A model generated the notes under the pieces. That model did not search any database. It had not been told where the DNA came from and saw only the letters and a program-made list of their open reading frames with translations. A stretch of 64,000 bases of DNA from Myxococcales bacterium (GTDB lineage: Bacteria; Myxococcota_A; Polyangia; Polyangiales; GCA-016699535), in the NCBI GenBank assembly GCA_020633325.1, contig JACKDX010000002.1, positions 434,001-498,000 on the forward strand. The letters run 5' to 3'. The translations under genes were made by a program, and so were the position numbers. This document shows positions 58,717-64,000 of this stretch, one piece after another (the stretch's first letter is position 1; the number at the start of each line of letters is the position of its first letter).

Positions 58717-60016
58717 TTGTTTGTGGGCAGGGTTATTGCAGTGATTGCTGTCGTTTTCGGGATGGCGTGTTCGCGTGACGTTGGGGAAGCAGATTGCGAA
58801 CTGCGAGGCGCACCGTTTTGTAAGGGCAACACGGCGCAATTTGTCAATTCCGACCACATCATCAAACTCAACAGTGCTGGCGAGTTTGTTTTGGAGAACG
58901 TTGAGCTCGTCCCCAATGGCGTCAATAGTTATTTTCTGTTGCAATACTTAGGTTTTGAGAAGGAGACCGAGGTCGCGGAAGTCATGCGGATGGCCAAAGC
59001 GTTAGGCGGGCCAGTGATCCGCACAAATGGATTTTTCGAAGGACGCATCGAAAGCACCAATCCCGCGGTACTGCGCGATTCGGCGGGTCTAATCAGAGAA
59101 GAAGGATTCCGGAAGCTCGATCAACTCCTAGACATGGCACAGCATGAGGGCGTGCGCCTGGTGTTGGTCTTGAGCAATCATTGGGATGATTTTGGAGGGG
59201 CGCGGGCGATCCTAGATGCGTTGTTGCGCGTATCTCCCGCCCCCTTTCGACATGATGGAAGAGTTTCGGACGTTGATTCCGCAGGCGCAATGGCCGTCGG
59301 ACGGTAACCTGCCACGCGAGTTGTTTTATTGGTACGAGCCTGCGATTGAAGCACAGGAAAATTACATCAGTTACGTGATCAACCGCAGAAATTCTATCAA
59401 TGGGCGCATCTATCGAGAAGACCCAAGCATCTTCGCGTGGGAGATCTCGAACGAGGCTCGTTGCGAAGTGGCAGTTTGCCAAGAGGCCGAAGACAAGAAC
59501 AACTCCTTGCCACAGTGGGCCAGGCGAATGAGCGAGGCGATCAGAAAATCGGGCGCCAGGCAATTGATTGCCTGGGGTGGGGCGGGCTATCAGGGTAGTC
59601 ATGGAGAAAACATGCGTTTGATCGCACAGACAGCGCCCGAGATGGATGTGCTGACATTGCATAAATATCCGTCGGCGCAAGGCGCACCCCCGTTCACGCC
59701 CAGTGATGCACTGGAGCAAGCTGAGGACTTTGGGGCGAATGCCGCCCACGAGCTTCGCGCATTGAGTCAATTGGCGCATGACCTCGGCGCGCGAGGCGGC
59801 CTATTTGAAGAGCTGGGTTATCGGGGCGTGGGAACGGCGGCCCAAACAGATGCACAGCGCGCCAGGGTGTTTGCATTGGCTGGGGACGCGGCTGAGTAGG
59901 ACGGGATAGCTATGTTTCCCTGGATGGTTGGCGAAGCTGGCGGTAGCTATGATCAAGATTTGCTGATCACCGATGCGCACCCCAAGACCCTTAATATTCT
60001 CAGATGCGCGCCATAG
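58717..60016 (+). pseudogene. GH5 beta-mannanase lipoprotein, broken by a frameshift and an amber codon
   Basis: Two overlapping frames together spell one GH5-type mannanase. The first (TTG 58717 or GTG 58723, to about 59215) gives a lipoprotein signal VFGMAC, then VNSYFLLQYLGF, GGPVIRTNGFFEG and LVLVLSNHWDDFGG. The second, in the next frame from about 59216, gives RRNSINGRIYREDPSIFAWEISNEARCE (acid/base Glu in NEARC), LTLHKYPS and the nucleophile region FEELGYRG. The frame changes near 59205-59225 between GGARAIL and PPPFDMMEEF. At 59897 an in-frame TAG interrupts AAE-x-DGIAMFPWMVGEAGG, and the frame continues to a stop at 60014, ending NILRCAP. A CAG to TAG change is the simple reading. Both catalytic Glu are intact, so decay is recent. 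Confidence 0.75.
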
Positions 60017-60037
60017 GCTGCTGTTACGACGGGATCT

Positions 60038-61198
60038 TTAGCGGCCCCACACAGTGAGGTACACATGGCCACTGATGTTCCACGTAGACAAAGGCTGCCA
60101 AGTATAGGGCGCAGCCGCAGCGTTACTCCAGAAGTTGTACGCGGGCTCGAGAGTCGAACCGCATAGGCTTATGCAGGTGACTTCGGGATAGGTGCCTGCA
60201 AATTGCATCGCCACAAAAATGTCGTCGCTGGCCGTAATGGTAATAGGAGTGGCCAATGTGAATCGCACTGTGCGATACGTATCAGTCCAGGAAACCGCTG
60301 GCACACTGGTTTCGGACAATACGCTGGGCGATGCCGGTGGCGATATTGAATTGGCCTTATAAATCTGTACCTTGTGAGCAAAATCTGCTTGGCAGCGCAC
60401 ACCTGAATCAGTATCGAAATAGTCCGCCAACCGGTATTCGACTTCCTCAACTGTAAAAGGATAGTAAGGCGGCTCTAACCGAACTGCCGTCCAGTGCTGC
60501 TCCTCACCTGCGACGGGGTTGAGGTTCTTGCCCGCGCAAGAGTCAAAGTTCCGGAGCTGAATCAGAGGCGGCGGGCCGTCGTTACAGGACTTTTCAGTGG
60601 CATTACAACCATACGCGCACTCCGTGAGCTGATTTGAATATGTGCAGTCGCCATTATCGCACACACCGGGCGATGTGTAGGTTTTCAGCGTATCGTCGTC
60701 TACGCACTCAGCCGGCGGTGGGGCGTTGCACACAATATCTGCGCAGGGGTCGGGTACGCACGCATCCTCATCGGCATCGCACCCGTGCGGGCAATCTTCC
60801 AATGCCGAACCGTACTGACATGCGCCTTCGTCGCACACGCCCACGTTTTCATACACGCGTAGCTGCGAACTATTCTCGCACTGAGCTCCAGGTGGGGCGT
60901 TGCATTCAATTCCTGCGCAAGGCTCCCCGATGCATGTGGCATCTTCGCATCCCGTTTGGCAGGTCGTATCGGTGAACGCATATTGGCAAGTGCTTTCTTC
61001 GTCGGCGGTCCCCGGCAGTTCATACCGCCGCAATATCTGATTGCTCGTGCATTCGGGGTCAGGGGGGGTCGTGCATTCGACTTCCTCGGCAGGAGCGTCA
61101 GAAGCGTCCGGCGGTGGGGGCGGCGGAACTGAAGAGTCGTCCGAACACGAAACGATAGAAACACCCAATAGAGCCCAATAAGCTAGCCTAGTTCGCAT
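60038..61198 (-). CDS. Lipoprotein with three Cys-rich repeats and a beta-sandwich end
   Basis: The 386-residue lipoprotein has a signal peptide ending SIVSC (Cys18) and a Pro/Asp-rich spacer. Residues about 41 to 210 hold three repeats of roughly 50 residues, each with a C.(A/T)PP..C entry, L..Y...GVC..G.C.Y and C..GC.....C. The first repeat has diverged most. The remainder (about 215 to 386) is beta-rich, with HWTAVRLEPPYYPFTVEEVEYRL and AMQFAGTYPEVTCISLCG. The repeat resembles disulphide-bonded modules in myxobacterial surface lipoproteins. The function is unknown. The ATG at 61198 follows GGAGG. It is transcribed towards the mannanase pseudogene end. Confidence 0.82.
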   Translation of the reverse strand: MRTRLAYWALLGVSIVSCSDDSSVPPPPPPDASDAPAEEVECTTPPDPECTSNQILRRYELPGTADEESTCQYAFTDTTCQTGCEDATCIGEPCAGIECNAPPGAQCENSSQLRVYENVGVCDEGACQYGSALEDCPHGCDADEDACVPDPCADIVCNAPPPAECVDDDTLKTYTSPGVCDNGDCTYSNQLTECAYGCNATEKSCNDGPPPLIQLRNFDSCAGKNLNPVAGEEQHWTAVRLEPPYYPFTVEEVEYRLADYFDTDSGVRCQADFAHKVQIYKANSISPPASPSVLSETSVPAVSWTDTYRTVRFTLATPITITASDDIFVAMQFAGTYPEVTCISLCGSTLEPAYNFWSNAAAAPYTWQPLSTWNISGHVYLTVWGR

Positions 61199-61489
61199 CT
61201 GAGAAACCTCCTCACCATACAGAACTCTGACGTCACTAAAGACGTCCAGCCACGAGCCGGTGGCGTAAGAATCTTCGGCACACGCCGAAAACCCCTGCTT
61301 TTGTTCTTATTATAGCGTTCTATTTGCTCTAGCTCGGATTCGCGGTCAGGGCAAACCGAGGGCTCATTTTAAACGGGCGTCCCCGAACGACTCAGCTTCA
61401 CCATACGATTCAAGAGGGATTTTGCGATGTTATTCGCGGTTGAGTTGCCGTCTTGGGATGTTTACGCATAGTTTGCGCAAGGCCCAAAA
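61199..61489. promoter_or_regulatory. Divergent intergenic region with hairpins
   Basis: This 291-base gap separates the Cys-repeat lipoprotein (minus) from the HExxH lipoprotein (plus). It holds a perfect hairpin TTCGGC-ACAC-GCCGAA at 61274-61289, a repeated GACGTC pair near 61231-61246, and on the plus strand TTGAGT at 61440-61445 with TACGCA 17 bases on, a weak promoter for the downstream gene. No riboswitch class could be confirmed. Confidence 0.35.
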
Positions 61490-62962
61490 ATGCGTCTGTC
61501 GCTAAAGTATTGCCTGCTCGTGTGTTTCTTGGTCGTTGGTTGTGCGACCGCGGCACCCCGTAGACATCGCGCGTCCGCCGCGGCGCTCAGAGCATCTACG
61601 TCGCAACTTCCCCATTTCACGCTTCGCACACCCTATGTTTCTACCTTGATGGCAGCACTCGAGGCCCTCTCAGGGGCTTCGGCTTTCAGTGGCGCTTCTC
61701 GCTGGGCACCGTGGTTCGCTCCTTGGCACAAAGAGAGGCCCGCTTGGCTCAAGGCGTTTGCCCAGGCGAACTGGAAGATCAAGCCGTCGCCTTACTACCG
61801 GCATTTAATTGGCGGTGGCAGACACTACCAAATATGCAGTTACTACGACATTTCCGTGGATGCCCTGATTACGTGCCTCAAGGCGATGGCGCCGCCCGGA
61901 GCCCACCACAGCATCGAGCAGGCGGTCCGCAAAATGGATGAGCGCCTGAAGCCACATTGGGACAGTTATTTCGCGGAGTTTCAACGCTTTAGGACAGACT
62001 TGACTACCCTAATCAACAGCCCGCAATCGGGCGATCTTATCGGTATGTTGCGCCATTTTTGGGATCTCGACGTCGATATCCCCTTGAGCTTCGAGGTTGT
62101 ATTGGTGCTCACGCCCCCGGATACCAAAAATCTGCTTGCTGGCGGACAGCATAACTCCGGATACTTAGTAATCGCCGTGAACCCGAAAGCCGACATGGCC
62201 TTGCATCTCGATGTGCTTTTCCATGAGCTATGTCATTTGGCCGGCCATCATTCGCGCTATGCGGGAGCTTTCGAAGGGGGTCTCAACGAAGAGACCGAAG
62301 GTGCAGCAATCGCTGGTCGGTATTGGAACGAAGCGATTGCCAGCGCGTTTGGGTCGGGGATTGCGGCAGAACGTTTCTTTGGGCCATTTGACGCCAGCAA
62401 GAAACGCTTTTATTTTCATTATCTAATTGACCCCTTGGGGCGCGAGTTTTATCGGTATTGGCGCCATCATCCTCAGCTACGTTTTGGTGTAGAAAGCGGG
62501 CGCGCAATGAGCGTCGCGGCCCAGAAAATTTACCCTTATTCCAAATGGAAGCTAGCAGATCACATCATACGGCTGATTCTGATCGCGGAAGATGCGAAAA
62601 TACGCCGGATTATGTGGCAGAGGCTGCACGGGACCATTTTTTATAACGTACAACGCTATATTGTCACCCAAGATCGTTTGTTCCTTTTTCAAGAGAAAAC
62701 CATTCCCCAGGTCTTTGTGTTTCATAAGAAGGCCTTGTTGGCCAAGCCACGATTGCTTGGGGAAGCGGAAACAAGCGTACAGGAAGTGTCATCTGTGTTA
62801 AGCCACCATGACGCGGCTTATTATTGGAAGACCACCCACGAAGGCAGACGCATTCTGATGCTAAGCGCCAACAGTGTTCCGGCCTTGCATCGATCGACCG
62901 CGCGACTCTTTGCGCAGGCTAGGACCTTGAAGCCCCAGCCTGGCTGGCATCCGATTCCGTAG
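61490..62962 (+). CDS. Lipoprotein with HExxH metalloprotease-like motif
   Basis: The 490-residue lipoprotein starts with a signal peptide ending VVGC (Cys18). The central part contains FHELCHLAGHHSRYAGAFEGGLNEETEGAA, where HELCH (residues 245 to 249) matches the zinc-binding HExxH and the Glu in NEETEGAA, about 18 residues on, could be a third ligand as in gluzincins. The rest is helix-rich and Trp-rich near the N-terminus (SRWAPWFAPWHKERPAWLKAF). No named family was recognised. It may be a periplasmic or surface metallopeptidase. An AAGG sits eight bases before the ATG. It is followed after 113 bases by a VOC gene on the same strand. Confidence 0.78.
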   Translation: MRLSLKYCLLVCFLVVGCATAAPRRHRASAAALRASTSQLPHFTLRTPYVSTLMAALEALSGASAFSGASRWAPWFAPWHKERPAWLKAFAQANWKIKPSPYYRHLIGGGRHYQICSYYDISVDALITCLKAMAPPGAHHSIEQAVRKMDERLKPHWDSYFAEFQRFRTDLTTLINSPQSGDLIGMLRHFWDLDVDIPLSFEVVLVLTPPDTKNLLAGGQHNSGYLVIAVNPKADMALHLDVLFHELCHLAGHHSRYAGAFEGGLNEETEGAAIAGRYWNEAIASAFGSGIAAERFFGPFDASKKRFYFHYLIDPLGREFYRYWRHHPQLRFGVESGRAMSVAAQKIYPYSKWKLADHIIRLILIAEDAKIRRIMWQRLHGTIFYNVQRYIVTQDRLFLFQEKTIPQVFVFHKKALLAKPRLLGEAETSVQEVSSVLSHHDAAYYWKTTHEGRRILMLSANSVPALHRSTARLFAQARTLKPQPGWHPIP

Positions 62963-63075
62963 TTGCGCTGCACAGGGACCCTGAAGCGCTGAAAGACGGA
63001 CATCTACACCAAGCCTCGCTACACAAGCATATCGGCGTGTGGTATTTTCCTCAAATTACTCAAGGAGGTATCTCA

Positions 63076-63564
63076 ATGACCGACCTAGTGACCTGCGTGT
63101 GGTTTGACCATGGTGAAGCCAGAAAAGCAGCGGAGTTTTATGCTGCAACCTTTCCCGATAGTCATGTCGGCCGTGTGAACATCGCCCCGGGGGATTTTCC
63201 CGCCGGCGGCCAAGCAGGCAGCGAGTTGACCGTAGAGTTCACTGTGCTCGGGCGGCGCTTTGTCGGACTCAATGGCGGGCCCGTTTTTACGCCCAATGAG
63301 TCAGTGAGTTTCATGGTGGTTACCGAAAGTCAGGAAGAGACCGACCGCTACTGGAATGCCATCGTGGGATATGGTGGATCCGAAAGCGAGTGCGGTTGGT
63401 GCAAAGACCGTTGGGGGTTTTCCTGGCAAATCACGCCAAGGCGGCTGCTTGAGCTGACGACGAGCTCCAAGCCCGGCGAAGCAAAGCGTGCCTTCGATGC
63501 CATGATGACGATGTCGAAAATTGACATTGCGGCGCTTGATGCCGCTGTCGGGAGCGAGACATAG
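63076..63564 (+). CDS. VOC-fold protein (PhnB / 3-demethylubiquinone methyltransferase-like)
   Basis: The 162-residue protein belongs to the PhnB-like branch of the vicinal oxygen chelate superfamily. It opens VTCVWFDHGEARKAAEFYAATFPDSHVG and has LGRRFVGLNGGPVFTPNESVSFMV, ESECGWCKDRWGFSWQITPRRL and MMTMSKIDIAAL, the pattern of proteins annotated as 3-demethylubiquinone-9 3-methyltransferase, though their enzymatic activity is mostly unproven. The ATG at 63076 has a perfect AAGGAGG eight bases upstream, so the longer frame from 63037 is rejected. Confidence 0.9.
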   Translation: MTDLVTCVWFDHGEARKAAEFYAATFPDSHVGRVNIAPGDFPAGGQAGSELTVEFTVLGRRFVGLNGGPVFTPNESVSFMVVTESQEETDRYWNAIVGYGGSESECGWCKDRWGFSWQITPRRLLELTTSSKPGEAKRAFDAMMTMSKIDIAALDAAVGSET

Positions 63565-63799
63565 AATCTGGCCGCACACACCGACCCCACCGGACCAGTC
63601 ACCCAGACCGCGGAAGTTGTATTGTGTGTTCTCCAATATCGCGTCAGCGAAAACAAAATTGCTGCAAGGCAGTTGGCAACACCCGCGTGTCCACGCGAAC
63701 TTGAGCGCCCGTGAAGCGTTGAGCATTGCTTCAGGATGGCTCTTGCTACGAGCACGTGTTATAGTATGGTCATCGGATGCATCGGGCATATGGACAATT
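63565..63799. other. Intergenic stretch without assigned features
   Basis: Nothing in this 235-base stretch could be assigned. Minus-strand frames crossing it are the antisense of the VOC gene end and lack protein-like composition. Confidence 0.5.
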
Positions 63800-64000
63800 C
63801 GGGAAGGGTCACTGGACGAAAAGAACGACAGCGACGAGCTCGAATTTTGGCAAAAAGCTAGCTCAACCGCACGCTTTGCAGCGGCATGGCAACTAGTGAA
63901 GCAGGCCTATGCCCTCAAAGGTAAGCACGGTGAACTCAACGTATGTGCCATTCATCAAGTGAACGCCCCACCCTGTCATTTGAGGAATGCAAGTGAAGCG
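63800..64000 (+). CDS. Possible 5'-partial or decayed gene at the window edge
   Basis: An open frame crossing from before 63800 to the right edge reads DEKNDSDELEFWQKASSTARF, then AAWQLVKQAYALKGKHGEL. The pattern EFW...S...R..A.W.L....Y.L.G resembles the small upstream partner of DUF6036-type toxin-antitoxin-like pairs, but this is recollection only. No ATG or GTG start was found in this frame; TTG at about 63735 is the nearest. The segment after KHGEL no longer fits the pattern, so it may be a remnant. The gene is cut by the window. Confidence 0.3.

Noticed and set aside
59093..59779. 228-codon antisense frame opposite the mannanase pseudogene
   Set aside because: No protein-like motifs. 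The plus strand shows GH5 continuity in two frames.
61350..61420. CAGGGCAAACC on the plus strand resembling the start of a GEMM (cyclic di-GMP-I) riboswitch
   Set aside because: The required GNRA-capped stem and GGGACGCAAAGCC core do not follow, so the match is limited to about eleven bases.

Overview
The window is about 64 kb of moderately GC-rich, densely packed bacterial DNA. Its best taxonomic pointers are an adjacent mglB-mglA pair (the gliding-polarity GTPase MglA and its GAP MglB, with the myxobacterial TVPGQ switch motif), a MopE-type Asp/Cys-rich metal-binding motif, a zinc-ribbon Ser/Thr kinase, a double-FHA sigma-54 activator and a large number of unrelated lipoproteins. Together these indicate a member of the Myxococcota. 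I cannot name the order or genus. No rRNA, tRNA, insertion sequence, prophage or CRISPR array was seen.

Layout. 1-10.3 kb (all minus strand): a P-type cation ATPase, mglBA with a GH113-like glycosidase, then a tight ftsE-ftsX-envC cell-division cassette followed by a HEAT-like protein and panB-panC (panC runs off the left edge). 10.4-13.8 kb (plus): an SppA-type peptidase, a lipoprotein and a DHH phosphoesterase in one operon. 13.8-18.5 kb (minus): four lipoproteins. Two of them form an operon behind a perfect TTGACA promoter and a clear cobalamin riboswitch. This is the most interesting locus, because it looks like a vitamin-B12-repressed surface-capture module with no recognisable transporter gene beside it. 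18.7-23.5 kb (minus): a small conserved-looking ORF, a propionyl-CoA-type carboxylase subunit and gcvT-gcvH-gcvPA, with gcvPB missing. 23.6-33.3 kb: a sigma-54 activator, a glycosyltransferase/acyltransferase pair, a beta-propeller lipoprotein, a DUF2723 membrane protein, and mutL-miaA. 33.3-39 kb (plus): Ser/Thr kinase, an outer-membrane-barrel/SppA fusion, a catalytically degenerate aldo-keto reductase and an RNase H. 39-43.2 kb (minus): a four-gene surface-polysaccharide operon (mannose-6-phosphate isomerase, FAD mutase-like protein, glycosyltransferase, deacetylase). 43.2-47.5 kb: small enzymes, an orphan ABC ATPase and a DsbD-like protein. 47.5-54.8 kb (minus): an SH3-like lipoprotein and gltB-gltD. 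55-64 kb: rep helicase, a GNAT-nitrilase fusion, a GH5 mannanase pseudogene with two separate lesions, a Cys-repeat lipoprotein, an HExxH lipoprotein and a VOC protein.

How the parts fit together. FtsEX is known to gate amidase activation through EnvC, and all three are translationally coupled here. The glycine-cleavage genes share an operon with a carboxylase that makes a methylmalonyl-CoA precursor, whose usual onward mutase needs cobalamin. That gives a plausible but unproven metabolic reason for the B12-controlled lipoprotein operon a few kilobases away. Start codons were moved from the longest ORF wherever family length, signal peptides, neighbouring stops or Shine-Dalgarno (SD) sites argued for it. 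All family names come from reading motifs by eye, with no database search.
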